A stretch of DNA of 64,000 bases from Strongylocentrotus droebachiensis. Lineage: Eukaryota > Echinodermata > Echinoidea > Camarodonta > Strongylocentrotidae. The notes below the pieces were generated by a model. It searched no databases. It worked only from the letters and a program-made list of their open reading frames with translations, and had not been told where the DNA came from. Below, in pieces: positions 1-11,270 of this stretch (positions are counted from its first letter, which is position 1; every line of letters starts with the position of its first letter). The translations under genes were made by a program, and so were the position numbers. The stretch spans positions 58,501 to 122,500 of the forward strand of contig JAVYIG010000406.1 in NCBI GenBank assembly GCA_035222895.1, in the 5' to 3' direction.

Positions 1-84
1 GATTCTCAGACAAACCGTACCGAATGGTCATACGTTTTATGCTGCGCAAAGATTCAATCAGTTTAATCTTGACCATCACAAGAA

Positions 85-355
85 GTGGGTTAATGATGTA
101 GACAAATGCTCATTTACCCTTTACAACTCTTTTCATGTATGTTATTACCAAAGAGAAAAAAAAGCCAGTCAGTCACTCAATAGTGTCTGACAGTGAAGTC
201 TAGCAAGTAAACGGGTTTCCTTGCATAATTTGAATATGAGGACACTGCTAACGTTTAAATTTCACAGATAGGACATACATGACATATTCATAATTCCTGC
301 AAAGTTCTACAGCATTTGAGGTTGGCTGCAAAAGGGACATTGTACCTTTAAACTT
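85..355. repeat. Dispersed repeat, partner of 20654-20978
   Basis: Closely similar to 20700-20978, sharing GTCAGTCACTCAATAGTGTC and the end GGGACAT-GTA-CTTTAA at 337-354. The left end diverges or is truncated near the window start. Confidence 0.8.
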
Positions 356-637
356 AGGGTAAAATGCGTAGCAAAAGACTTCGATTGAATTCCAAAGTTG
401 GCTAAGTATTTTATCCAAGTCGAAAACTAAGTCATATGTTCATAATTATTACTGACATAAGTACTGCGAATTCAATACCAGCCCTGGTTTTCAGGTATAA
501 AATTAAGCAAGAATCATACGGGAAAAAAAAACACATTGGAAGTAAAACAAGATTGTTTTAGTTATTATCAGTGACTATAATTTAAGTTGCAAGAAAAATA
601 TATTTGTTTAAAACCTTTATAAGAAATGGGGGTGACA

Positions 638-1290
638 TACCGTGTGAGTAAAAAAAAAGTTTACTACTAGAAAATAGCTAATTATTTTAAAAATCATCTA
701 TAAACAGTAAATTGTTATACATCTTATGAAAGAGTGTTAATCCCAATTCATTTGGTATCATGTTTGTGTGGTACGTGTTCGAGTTTGGATGAACAGGAGG
801 CAATGTTAGTGCAAAAATCGACTTGCGCCAAAGTATTAAAGTGAGAGAATGAATTGAATGTATCAAATGAGATGTATATTGCATTGCATATGCTTTTTGC
901 AGAAGCAAAGCCATACGCGCACACACACACACACACACGCACACACACGCACACGCACACACACACACACACACACACGCGCGCGCGCGCACAACTGTTC
1001 TTTGATATTTGATTGTGTGGTATGATTAATTTTGTTAGGGGTGTTATTTGGATCTGCAAAGACCGAATTAATACCCAAATCCCAATTGTTTTATTCAAAC
1101 ATCACATAAGTAGCTTTGGCACAAGTAGATTTTTGCACTCTCGCAAACAATGCCTCCTGTTCATCCAAGCGAGAACACATGTCACACAAAAATGATACCA
1201 GATGATTTGGGATATAAAGCGTTCATAGATGATTTTTTTAAATAATTATCAATTTTCTAGGTGTAAACTTTTTTTGTAACTCACTCTGTA
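638..1290. mobile_element. Foldback element with internal CA microsatellite
   Basis: Outer ends ACCGTGTGAGTAAAAA...AAGTTTA (638) and TAAACTTTTTTTG...CTCAC (1262-1290). Inner arms TTGGATGAACAGGAGGCA (785-802) and its complement (1151-1168). A (CA)n/(CG)n run at 919-992 sits between the arms. Confidence 0.75.
919..992. repeat. (CA)n-(CG)n microsatellite
   Basis: Alternating purine-pyrimidine CA run ending in a CGCGCG block; potential Z-DNA. Confidence 0.95.
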
Positions 1291-2351
1291 TTGGCTTTAA
1301 ATGTAAACTTCGATCTTTATGAGACCTAAGGGGGAAATATTTTAAAGGCTTTTTTTTCTCCATCGACGAAATGCAACGAAATATGTTGGATAAATGAAAT
1401 TCTGACCAATAAATGAATAAATGCGAAAAACCCGGTCAACTCTTACTATACAGAAGTGCAAACTATTGTATATTCTAAGAATTCCCTAATCCAAGTCCAT
1501 GGCGTGATAATTTGTAAATATTTGAAAGCTTGCTGATCTATTAAAAATGAATAATGCATTAAATTTATATAATTTAAGTGCGCCTTGGATATATTTTGTG
1601 TTTGTTTCACTGTTTTTTCTTCTTATAAAAGCAGTATTTCGGCTTTTTATTTTACTCTATAAAAAAAATTGCACAAAATTGCAGTCAACATTTATATCGA
1701 TCTATTCCTTTACCACAGAAATAGATTCAAAAAATAGTTGCACTGAAAAAAGGAAGAAAAAAAAATTGTAGAGGGGCAGGATTTGAATTTTGAGTATACC
1801 TTTGTTCGTATACCGGTATAGTGTGTATAATTATATTATTATTAAATCAAAGAAGCTCATCATTCATCACTTTCGGAGACGACATGATTTTCAGTCCCAG
1901 CAAAATCAATTTGGCCACGTGTGCTTGTTTACTCTGTTATCCACGCAGATGAGGTTGACATGAACAGAAGGAAAAAATGACAGGAAATATCGATTTGAGC
2001 TTTTCTTGTCGATTACAACATTCAATTCAATTCAATAAAGGTTTATTCGAACGTGTTTCGCAGTATAAAGACTGAATAAAATGTTAGGCCTGTACAAATA
2101 TTAAAATACATTGTAATTACAAATTTCAATAGTGAATAATTCATTGAATACCAAATTACATAAAATACTTTACATTGATAAAATCGAAGGTAATTAATGT
2201 CATATAACATGTTGAAAGATGTAAAAAAAAAATATATAAAAACAGTATTATCAATTATATATTCAATTAAAATATTAATTTCCTGCTATCAACGAAAAAT
2301 ATTGCACGAAAACAAATTAAGAGGTCGAGGAGAAACAAGAAATAGTAAGAG

Positions 2352-2397
<46 letters not shown>

Positions 2398-2866
2398 AGG
2401 GAGAAATAAAAATATAGGTATTGAATATGGAGAAAGAGTACAGTATGGTAAACGTATAAACATAGAAAAACATAAAAAAGCAGTAACTTGGCAGCAACAT
2501 ACGCCTAATACAAATTTGGAACAGGTCAGATAGATCGAGTATTACAAAAATGATAGACGACTGTTACAAGCTTTGATTCGTATGATGAGTGTGAGATTTG
2601 GAAGGGCACTATTTTGGAATCTGTTAGTTCTGCATGCACGTAAATTCTTGATATTTTTTGGCATTTCGTAAATTGAATTGTTATTTTTTTAGGAGGTAAC
2701 CACGATTGACACAACATATTTTTGTCAAATGAAAAAGCAAAATCTTTAGTCAGTTTTTCTTTACGAGTAAAAAAAGATGGCAACACTAGTCTTGCTAATT
2801 CATTGTTATATGAGCTGTTTGTCTGACCCAAAACTTATACTACATACTATTTTTGTATACTTTCTT
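1291..2866. other. AT-rich spacer without recognised gene
   Basis: No coding-like ORF. Contains a TTTATT-rich tract near 2020-2180 resembling a LINE-type tail and a TATATA-(GA)n microsatellite at 2352-2395. Confidence 0.6.
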
Positions 2867-2867
2867 T

Positions 2868-2935
2868 AATAATAATAATAATAATAATACTCTGTTTTTA
2901 TATAGCGCAAATTACAATTAAGTCTCTGTGGAAAT
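2868..2935 (-). repeat. SINE/LINE tail, (ATT)n-ended, reverse orientation
   Basis: (TAA)n followed by TATATAGCGC; reverse orientation of the family seen at 3262. Confidence 0.65.
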
Positions 2936-3261
2936 AGAAGAAAATCAAGAAGTGAGTACAGAAGAAATGAAATAATAAGAACATAATAGTATGATGAATA
3001 TCAAAACTTGAAACCTACATAGATTGCATAAAGATAATGGTACGAAACGATCATTAATCCGATAGTCAAACTTGGTAGGCCTACACTGTAGGTAGGCTAC
3101 ACAGTAAGTCCAAAATTTTACATGTTTGAATTATCAAATGCCGTTGTAAATTCTTCCAAAATCTGATCGTATAGTGGAGGTGGGACTACCGCTTTTCGAT
3201 TGTTTGTTTGTTTGTTGGTTGGTTGGTTGGTCTTTCGGGCAAGTATTGAATCCAATGACCG

Positions 3262-3345
3262 GGGTAATGTAAAGCGCTTGGAGACATCGTAGAATCTGAT
3301 TATAAGCGCTATATAAAAGCGGAATATTTTTTATTATTATTTAAC
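3262..3345 (+). repeat. SINE/LINE tail with AAAGCGC and (ATT)n
   Basis: TAAAGCGCTTGGAGACATCG...AAGCGCTATATAAAAGCGG then ATTATTATT. A potential GCGCTT stem and ATT microsatellite typical of L2/CR1-type tails shared by SINEs. Confidence 0.75.
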
Positions 3346-3473
3346 CTATTTTTTAAAATCATTACTCTGATATCTTTCAGTTTCAGCGCACAGTGGGTGA
3401 GATCAAGTAGGCCTATACAGTGTTCGATGTCAGTGTTCACAACAAGGCAGATTTCGACACGCGATCTTCACAC

Positions 3474-3745
3474 CCGGGGCGGATTCAGCCGGAGGCAGGG
3501 GAGGGGGCCAAAGAGGGGGCCCAGTTCTTGAGAAACTGTATAGCGGGGGGGGGGGGGGGCGGGAGGGAGCACTTTTTCTTTCTTTTTTTGCTCAACGAGC
3601 GAATTGCCCACTATTTTATTTTGTTTACTCATCCCGCCCCTCCCCCTTTGAGCACACACACACAGAACATATCAACGTGTTTTCACCAGTTTTTTTTACC
3701 CAGGGGTAGGGGCTCCGGGTCCCCCCTCCCCTGGATCCGCCACTG
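3474..3745. mobile_element. GGCGGATCCAG-ended G/C-rich repeat
   Basis: GGGCGGATTCAGC at the left and CCTGGATCCGCCA at the right, with G-runs and C-runs; resembles the repeat at 45325-45633. Confidence 0.6.
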
Positions 3746-3899
3746 TTTCAAATTACCCAATGTTTAAAAAAAAAATCATATCTGGCTTTGCTCTTTAATT
3801 ATCCAGCATCTCGCCATGGGATTTGTTCACGACATATCCTATTATCGGCCTTCTAAGTTCTACCGTACCAACTCAACTAATACTTCTCGCTCAGCTCAG

Positions 3900-3987
3900 C
3901 TAAAATCCGGAAGAGCACAGCCGATTCAAAAACTAAAATCAAAACTAAAAGCAATATTCTTCTTATATTCAGTATCATTATTGGAGA
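3900..3987 (+). promoter_or_regulatory. BRCC3 proximal 5' region with ETS-type site
   Basis: Contains CCGGAAG at 3907-3913, the ETS/GABP core typical of housekeeping TATA-less promoters, about 75 bp before the start codon. The transcription start is not determinable from sequence alone. Confidence 0.4.
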
Positions 3988-4092
3988 ATGACAGCTTCTG
4001 GTGTCAACTTAGCGGCTGATGCCTTTATGGTGTGCCTCACCCATGCATTTTCTACCGAAAGAGAAGAAGTTATGGGGTTGTGCATTGGAGAG
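3988..4092 (+). CDS. BRCC3: BRCC3 coding exon 1
   Basis: Codes residues 1-35, ending GLCIGE, followed by donor GTAGGT, phase 0. Start chosen because it gives an N-terminus aligned with the human MPN domain (catalytic Glu27 equals human Glu33). An out-of-frame ATG at 3816 would overlap this start, so transcription probably begins downstream of it. Confidence 0.9.
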
Positions 4093-7000
4093 GTAGGTTT
4101 ACGCAGTCCCGTATGTTGAAGTTTGTGTTGGTTGAACAGTCGGGTTGAGCAGTGTAGTCTGCATCTGATAATTTATATTTTCAGTCTTGATTATTCATGA
4201 TGTGCTTGTTAAAATATGTTTTGCGAAAATGACAAATTCCGCTGTGATAATTTACAAAACAGGGTTCATTGTATTGTTCTGAATGTATAACTTCTAATTA
4301 TTAAAGGGCCAACCCAAATATGAAATGAAAACAAAATAAAAACCACAACATTGAAAATGTAAAACTAAAAATTCGATTTTTGTTAAATAAATGCCTGAAA
4401 TATTTGCTCAGAAATTACTTGCTATTTGAACATTTATTACATTTATATAATGTAAATTAAGTATTTAGGATTGTCACAATGGAGGTCTTGTAGTTTGATT
4501 ACCAATTCAAAATTTCAACCGGGTCCTTTACTCTCTTTGTAAATCTAGAGAAGTTTTCCCTTCACCAAATTAGAGCTTTAAATAAAGAAAAATACAAGTA
4601 TTGATTCCAAATATTCAAAGTCCATTGTTAATCAATGTGGGTCTTTTCATCGTTCATTAATATTTTATTCATTCATTCTCCTTATTTATTATCTTTACAG
4701 ATTGACACTAATAAGATAGTACACATCGTTTCAGTGATCATGCTGCGTAGATCAGATAAGAGGAAAGACAGAGTAGAGATTTCTCCAGAACAACTCTCGT
4801 TCGCGGCGTCTGAAGCTGAGATATCCTTTTGACAAAATTGTAAACGTATGGAACCGAATCAAAGAAACTCGACATCTTCCTACCCTAGATTTACCACACA
4901 TAGCTGCATTACTATCCTGGCTGTGTATTAAAAACTGTTCTATTGATTCTCAACATTTCAAACACCACTGTACAACACTCAACTGAGTTCACTCAAAATC
5001 TGTACTTTAGTGACAATTGATGACACCTAAATAGCAGTAAAATACAATCTTTTCAACTTACCGATGTTAGAAAGAATATTTTGAAAATCAAATCATGAGT
5101 CTACTGTCAATATTACTGATCAGCCACTTCGCATTCATTGTGTGCATTAGTGTGCAGCTATGTGGAGTGTGTATATTTGTGTGTAATACCTGCCTCTTAG
5201 CAAGTATACAGCGCTGGAGGTCGATACGCATTAACATTGACTCTATGTTTTGCTGGAGTGCCTTTTGACATACAAGGTTATAACCTCACACAGTTCAAAG
5301 TGTTTGTATTAAATCATAAACGAGGAAGGAGAAAGATGTTCATTTTCATACTTGTTTGTAAACTTGGATTCACCATGAGAAGTAAGGTAAAGCTTACCTT
5401 ACTAAATCTGTTGAATATGTTTCATTCAGAAGGGGAGGGTCTTTCTTCCTTTTTTCTCTGTATTAGTATGGTGCTGTGTTGCCTTTATTTCACAGCTATT
5501 GTTCCTCTCTTTTATTAACAGGGACAGATGTGAACTGTTAACAATCAAAATTTCTTATGTATATCCAGTACATGTTTGAAGAGAGAGAGAGAGGGGGAGG
5601 GGGGGGGGGGGGGTGTTGGGAGGGGATTTTCTCTTGATGATCACTTATGAGAGAGGGATAGATAGCTTCTTCATGCAATTTTACATTCCTTGACGATTAT
5701 ATTTACAGATTAGCACAAGAGATGAAACGGCCCCTTAGGGTAGTGGGTTGGTACCACTCTCACCCTCACATTACAGTTTGGCCCTCGCATGTTGGTGAGT
5801 ACAGTAGTTGTGTTACACTCGATAATAAACTGATTTAACCTTTAACCCTTTCAGGACAGGAATTATTTAAAGGTTAATATTTTTGCTGAAATTGGAAAAA
5901 CTGGCATTAAAAATGCATATATACATGAAATATTGTACATGGACAGATATTATATCAACAAGTTAACAAATTACAAATTTATATTTTTAAAAAACTTCAG
6001 AATTTAGCACTTTATTTTCATTGTCAAAATTCCCTGCATCAATTGCAATATTTAAAAGTGCTTACCTGCGTGTGCATGCTCTTTCTACTCATGAACATTT
6101 TAGTGCTCTGAAGTCTGAATCAAGTGTTATTGAGACAAGCCACAAATTGTTGGCATTCGTCACAAAAAAAAGTTAGTAGTACAGGGTTAAGCGTGTATAA
6201 TAATGATATTAATAATACCGGTATGCCATTCTGGTAAAGTGCATATCATTATGAAGTATTGTCTTTTAATATGCACTTTTGAGGGATTTGGATATATTAC
6301 TACCCCGGCTTTAGCTCTGGCAAACATAGTGCTCAGTGCATTTAAAGAGAAGGTTGAGTTCTGGGAAGAGGTGAAAAATAATTTGTGAGCGTTATCATTG
6401 TTATTATGCAAGGGTGGAAGAACATCAGATTAAACATGTTCCCTGAAAAGCATGGCTCTTCAAATGCCTCATATTCTAAATATGACGTGAAACATCGTAA
6501 AAATCGGGGGGTAGGTTTTTTTCGCCATGTGCTCGTGTAGTCCCATATACATCATTCTGTGTACAGTGCTTGTAAATTTGCCAAGATTTTGCCAAATTTC
6601 TTATCATTTTGATGATTCCAGAACCTTGCAATACACACAAATACTTATATACTAGATGATCAACCTTTTCTGGTAGATTCCACAACGTTTCTTTCACAAT
6701 TCAATCACATGACCAGAACTCAACTTTATCTTTAAGGAATAAACCCCACCAGGTACTGCTTACTACACCTGGGTAAAGTGTGGCAAATGTAGATTAACGT
6801 CTTGTCAATGGAAGTTGGTTTTTAATGGCAGGGATTGGAACCCTGTATCTTGTGATTGACAGTCTGGAGACACATCTACGTGTACTTGACCAAAACACCT
6901 CTATGTATGGGCGCACAATACATTCAAACCATCTACTAGACCGAAACGCCAGAGCTAGAGCTTGGTTAGTAATATCCTAGTCCCTCCAAAGTGCATTTTA

Positions 7001-10000
7001 CAGCGCATAGAGACATATTGTGATATGTGCTATATAAGTATGGTATATTATTATTATTATTATTACCTCTATGTATGGATGCACAATACAATCGTACCAT
7101 TTTCTAAAAGATATCTCATGACTACATCCCGTCTTTGTTTTTGACTCCTAGATGTCCAAACTCAAGCATCATACCAGCTGCTTGATGCATGCTTTGTAGG
7201 TTTAATCTTCTCATGTTTTAACGACGACAACTCAACCAACCAGGGACTCATCCAAGTCACCTGCTTTCAGTCCATCAACCAGAATCCAGAGGGAGAGGCA
7301 CCTCAGTAAGATTTGGTTCCATCCTCCTTTTATTTTAAAGGCCCTCTGCACTACTTGAAGCTACATGTACTTGCGCCCTCTATATAACAAACAATGCCTA
7401 ATCGGTGACCATTGGTGCCCCATGATCCTCTTTTTCTTATGTTAACTGAGAGCTGAGTTGATAAGATAACCACCTGTCCAGTGACCTTGCAGGGCGTTCT
7501 AATCCCTCCTGTAAACTAGTACAGATAAGATTTAAGGCCGTCTGTACTAGTTTGGCCAAGAGGGATTAGACCACCCATGGTAGTCACTGGCAGGTGGCTA
7601 TCTCATCAACTCGGCTCCAATTAACATAATAAAAGAGGATCATGGGGGACCAATGGTCACGGATTAGGCATTGTTTTCTATATAGAGGGAGCAAGTAGCT
7701 ACAAGTAGTACAGTGAGGCTTTAATATATATTTACCCTAACCCGTACAATTGCAGAATAACCCACAACACAACTACCTCCAATGCTAACCCAATTAAACT
7801 GTATTGATGTATGATAGGAATATCCCACAGTTGAGCCTACATTTTTATCATTTTATATACATGTGCACAGATTTGTTTTCAGGAGTAATGCACAATCTGT
7901 CTGTATTTTAAAGCTTTCATAATATTCGCTGGAATCGTTTAAAATATCTTTCAACAGTAATCTTTCAACAGGAGAAAAGTATTAATACTGATGATGCTTC
8001 CCTGGGTTAACCAGATTTATCATTAGTATTATTATTATTATTAGAAGTAGTAGTAGTTGTTGTTTTTAAATCTAATGATTAAAAAAAACGAGGGAAACGC
8101 TCTCGGCGGTCTCGCCTGCATAACGCAATTCAATATGATAAACCAGAACGTCAATGACGTAGCGCTCATCCGCATCTCGCAACAACAAATATCGTAAATT
8201 TTATGTGGTACACTTTTGAACTGGTCAAAAAATAAAAATTTGATGCCCTGGAAGGGACATAATTTCATTTCATTTGCATAAAGTACCATAAATAATCAAT
8301 AGAGCAAAATCTCAAAATTCTGTGTAGAAGTTTAGTGTTCCAAGTTTAGTGTTCCAAATTTAGCTCTACCAGATAAGGCAAACCAAATCAAAATCGGTCA
8401 AGATATGAGGGAGAAGAAGCAATTTTTGTTATTTTTGGAATAAATTTGCATAAATTACCATAATTAATTAATGGAGAACAATTTCAAAATTGTGTGTAGA
8501 AGTTTAGTGTACCAAAGTCAGCTCTACGATATAAAGAAAACCAAATCAAAATCGGTCGAAATATGAAGGAGAAGAAGCATTTTTTGTGATTTTTAAATTA
8601 TTTTTGGAATAAATTTGCATAAATTACCATTAATAATCAATGGAGTAAAATCTCAAAATTCTGTGGAGAAGTTTAGTGTGCCAAATTTAGCTCTACCAGA
8701 TAAGGCAAACCAAATCAAAATCGGTCAAGAAATGAGGGAGCAGAAGCAATTTTTGTTATTTTTGGAATAAATTTGCATAAATTACCATAATTAATTAATG
8801 GAGAACAATTTCAAAATTCAGTGTAGAAGTTTAGTGAACCAAAGTTAGCTCAACCAGATAAAGCAAACCAAATTAAAATCGGTCGAGAAATGAAGGAGAA
8901 GAAGCATTTTTTGTGATTTCGAATAAATTTGCATAAATTAGCATAGATAATGAATTTCAAGATTCTGTGTAAAAATTTTAAATCCCCCTCCTAGCCCTAT
9001 CATATGAAACAATCAGAATCAAAATCGGTTGAAAAATTACGAAGAAGCATTTTGAAAATCTTGATGTTGATGCCACAACAAAGTCTAAGTTTGTTGACCT
9101 AAAATGACCTTTGACCTTAGCTTAGTGACCTGAAATTCTACTCACATGATTGGGGAGACTTGATAACCCTATAGTCCAAGTTTCAATGACTAAGAACTTA
9201 TACTTTCAAAATAATATCAAAAACTTAACCTTGGGTTAAGTTTTCGATGATGATGCTACAACATAGTCCAAGTCTGTTGACCTGAAATGACCTTTGACCT
9301 TGACTTTGTGATCTGAAATTCTACTCACATGATTGGGGATACTTGATTACCCTATAGTCAAAGTTTTATTGACTAAGAACCTATACATTATATTAAAAAT
9401 TCAAAAACTTAACCTTAGGTTAAGTTTTTGATGTTGACGCCGCCGTCACCTGAAAAGCGGCGCCTATGTCTCGCTTTTTTGCTACGCAGGCGAGACAAAA
9501 ACCTTTGCCAGTAAATTCAATATTTGAATTGTTAATTTTTTTTATATTTTTTTTTTGGGGGGGGGGATCTTAACTCAACTTGTTGGCAATGGTCATAAAC
9601 CATGAAAATATGATGAGTACTATGGAACCATATAACAACTTCTTGGGACAAAGGACATGTGTGTGTGTTATTGAAATCAGGGCTAAAATATATTAGATAC
9701 AATGACTAAGACGTAGGACTAGCAAAATATTCTTGTTATATCAAGTCTTTTATTGATTATGTAGTCCACTGTACCATGCTCACCCCCCCCCCCCCCATAT
9801 AAACTTCATATTTAATTGTTTGTTCTCTGTAGGTACGAGAGACTGGAGATTGCACTTCACATCATTCCACAGCAAACCTTTGGCCGGGCGTGTCTAGACG
9901 CCTTGGCCGAGTTACCAAGGATACTGACCATGGAGGAGGGGGAAGCATACGGGAAGGCCAGCGATTCAACGCAAGGGCATCTCCTGACAGCTATACACAA

Positions 10001-10756
10001 TGGTGCAGGTGAGATCACCCCCCTGTAATGCTGTTTGCTTGACCTACTGTGTTGTGAAACAAAACACTTTTAGGTATTGACATTGAGTTTGCAGATTTTG
10101 TAAGTGATTCAGACTGTCAACAATTTCATGCCACTTCATTATTGGATTCTAAAAGACATGCTTAATGTTGGAAAATTTTGTGAGTGATTCATACATGCAA
10201 AAAACTTGTTAAACTCCAACGAATAAAATTTGATTTTTGTGAATTTTGCCTGTGATTCAGAGTCGTGAAAGTTCTCATGCCATAAATTAAGACAATTGAC
10301 ACAACACTGTATTTCTTTTCATTTGTAAACATTTGTTGATGGGAAAAGGGCTGACAATTCATGAAGGTCCTAAACTAAGAAGTGTGTTGACAAATGTATT
10401 ATATCCAACTTTTAACTAAAAATATTTAATTAAAAATTATCTTTCTTTATTGTCAGCTCGTTAGTGTTTTGAAAAATGTCTTGTCCCATTTGATTAAATA
10501 TTGTTTGATAGACTTATGAAAAATATTGGGTGATATCTTGGAATATTTGCTATTGTATTTGACTACAAGTATCTTATTTCTCTATCTCATTCCTACTACA
10601 GTGTACACAAAATCAGTTTGTCACCAGCTGGAGAGACTGACAGGGCCGTTACTGCAGACATTAGAAAACAGACTTGAAAAGAACATGCAACTCATCGAGG
10701 ATATGGAACGGGAAAAGAAACAGTTGATGGAGGAACTGAAAACTGGCAGCTCATGA
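3988..10756 (+). CDS. BRCC3: BRCC36/BRCC3 Lys63-specific deubiquitinase (JAMM/MPN+), 6 coding exons
   Basis: Spliced CDS join(3988..4092, 4701..4820, 5707..5794, 7152..7305, 9833..10008, 10602..10756), 798 nt, 265 aa, all phases consistent. The product is a zinc metalloprotease of the MPN+ family that cleaves K63-linked ubiquitin as the catalytic subunit of the BRCA1-A (nuclear) and BRISC (cytoplasmic/spindle) complexes, and needs an Abraxas-type partner. Visible catalytic set: Glu27 (in EEVMGLCIG), His92 and His94 (GWYHSHPH), Ser102 and Asp105; the His-Asp spacing of 13 equals that of the human enzyme. The block RRSDKRKDRVEISPEQL (residues 51-67) is nearly identical to human. The C-terminal part (about 220-262) is a helical coiled coil, as expected for partner binding. 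It is shorter than human (316 aa), mainly because about 24 residues after GLCIGE are absent; as I recall, other invertebrate homologs are also short there. Intron 2 is U12-type AT-AC. Convergent with CEP63. Confidence 0.95.
4701..4820 (+). CDS. BRCC3: BRCC3 coding exon 2
   Basis: Acceptor TCTTTACAG at 4692-4700; residues 36-75, phase 0 at both ends. The exon ends in codon GAG directly before the U12 donor ATATCCTTTT. Reading through the intron meets TGA within four codons, so the splice is required. Confidence 0.93.
4821..5706 (+). other. BRCC3: U12-type AT-AC intron (BRCC3 intron 2)
   Basis: Donor ATATCCTTTT at 4821-4830 matches the minor-spliceosome AT-AC consensus. TTCCTTGAC at 5686-5694 matches the U12 branch-site consensus, with the branch adenine (about 5693) 13 nt from the terminal AC at 5705-5706. 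Splicing here is in phase and restores the conserved A-E-R-L-A sequence. A dispersed repeat starts about 12 nt inside the intron (4833-4900) and a poly-G run lies at 5592-5613. Confidence 0.92.
5707..5794 (+). CDS. BRCC3: BRCC3 coding exon 3 (JAMM histidines)
   Basis: Starts AGA TTA GCA after an AC-ending intron, giving A-E-R-L-A-Q across the junction, matching human A-E-R-L-A-E. Contains GWYHSHPHITVWPSHV. Donor GTGAGT follows; Asp105 is split across the next junction (phase 1). Confidence 0.95.
6740..6960 (-). repeat. SINE-like repeat, reverse orientation
   Basis: The minus strand reads TTGACAAGACGTTAATCTAC...ACCCAGGTGTAGTAAGCAG, similar in layout to 28900-29100, and contains a B-box-like GGTTCCAATCC (minus strand, about 6833-6843), suggesting a tRNA-related head. 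Confidence 0.5.
6998..7066 (+). repeat. SINE/LINE tail with (ATT)n
   Basis: CAGCGCATAGAGACATATTG...GTGCTATATAAGTA then TTATTATTATTATTATTA. Confidence 0.7.
7152..7305 (+). CDS. BRCC3: BRCC3 coding exon 4
   Basis: Acceptor ACTCCTAG; completes catalytic Asp105, then residues 106-155 including FVGLIFSCF, as in human. Ends CCT CA before donor GTAAGA (phase 2). Confidence 0.93.
7335..7724. mobile_element. Long palindromic foldback in BRCC3 intron 4
   Basis: Two arms of about 190 bp in inverted orientation: AATCGGTGACCATTGG and GATCCTCTTTTTCTTATGTTA on the left recur as complements at 7610-7670. Single arms of the same family occur at 13829-14030 and 23314-23524. Confidence 0.88.
8100..9500. mobile_element. 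Non-autonomous transposon with internal tandem repeats
   Basis: Ends GGTCTCGCCTGC (8108-8119) and GCAGGCGAGAC (9486-9496) are inverted. Inside are about four units of 150-200 bp (8281-8990) built around CAAATCAAAATCGGTC and TTTGCATAAATTA, then two units of about 180 bp (9060-9430), each with TGACCTTTGACCT. No transposase seen. Confidence 0.8.
9833..10008 (+). CDS. BRCC3: BRCC3 coding exon 5
   Basis: Acceptor TTCTCTGTAG; residues 156-214 (YERLEIALHIIPQ..., aligning with human YERIEIPIHIVPH), ends after ...IHNGA plus one base before donor GTGAGA. Confidence 0.94.
10602..10756 (+). CDS. BRCC3: BRCC3 terminal coding exon 6
   Basis: Acceptor CCTACTACAG; residues 215-265 with SGPLLQ-like RLTGPLLQTLENRLEKN and a basic/acidic helix; TGA stop at 10754-10756. 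The sequence around the stop is the first unit of a tandem duplication that continues into the 3' flank. Confidence 0.94.
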
Positions 10757-11270
10757 ATTTTGTAGCATAGATATGTTCTATATGACAATTGGGGTCATCA
10801 AGTCAGGGGATATTCTTGCCCAAATTTTCATTGAAGCTGTCAACAACGGACCCTTTTAAATCTGGCGGGTCATGAACTTCGTACATTGCTATGTTATTGA
10901 GGCAGTGTCTCTGATGTCACAAGCTTCCCAGCTTGAGTATGTTCTCACCAAGATCTTCACCCTCGTATAAGCCATCTATATTGGACCCTCAGAATGCTAG
11001 CGGCTTATGAAACTCTATACCATTGATGTGTTATTGAGGCAGTGCATCTGATGTAACAAGCTTCCCATCTCGAGTATGTTCTCACTGAGATCTTCACCCT
11101 CGTATAAGCCATCTATACATGGACCCTCGGAATACTAGCAGCTTATGAAACTCTATACCATTGATGGTTATTGAGGCAGTGTCGCTGACGTTACAACCTG
11201 CTTAGCCCGAGGATGTTCCTGCTGCAATTGTTACCTGAATCATCATCAACGGACCCATCTAGTGAAGCTG
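10743..11270 (+). repeat. Tandem repeat spanning BRCC3 stop codon and 3' flank (4 units)
   Basis: Units begin near 10743, 10862, 10997 and 11135 (spacing 119, 135, 138). Each starts with a CTGGC/CTAGC...CATGA or TTATGA core and ends with a GGACCC block. Unit 1 contains the real BRCC3 stop; units 3 and 4 are the most alike. Probably lies in the 3' UTR. No AATAAA was seen nearby. Confidence 0.75.

Noticed and set aside
687..1098. Open frames rich in Cys/Val or Arg/Ala around 700-1100
   Set aside because: Translations of the CA/CG microsatellite inside a foldback element.
4093..4700. A missing BRCC3 exon for the human segment after GLCIGE
   Set aside because: No open, in-phase exon matching it was seen in the intron, phase is already correct without it, and the segment appears to be absent from other invertebrate homologs I recall.
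4701..4832. BRCC3 exon 2 ending at the TGA at 4830 as a truncated protein
   Set aside because: The U12 splice at 4820/5707 restores the conserved junction and the JAMM motif.
6833..6843. B-box-like sequence as a functional tRNA gene
   Set aside because: No cloverleaf could be formed around it; it fits a tRNA-derived SINE better.
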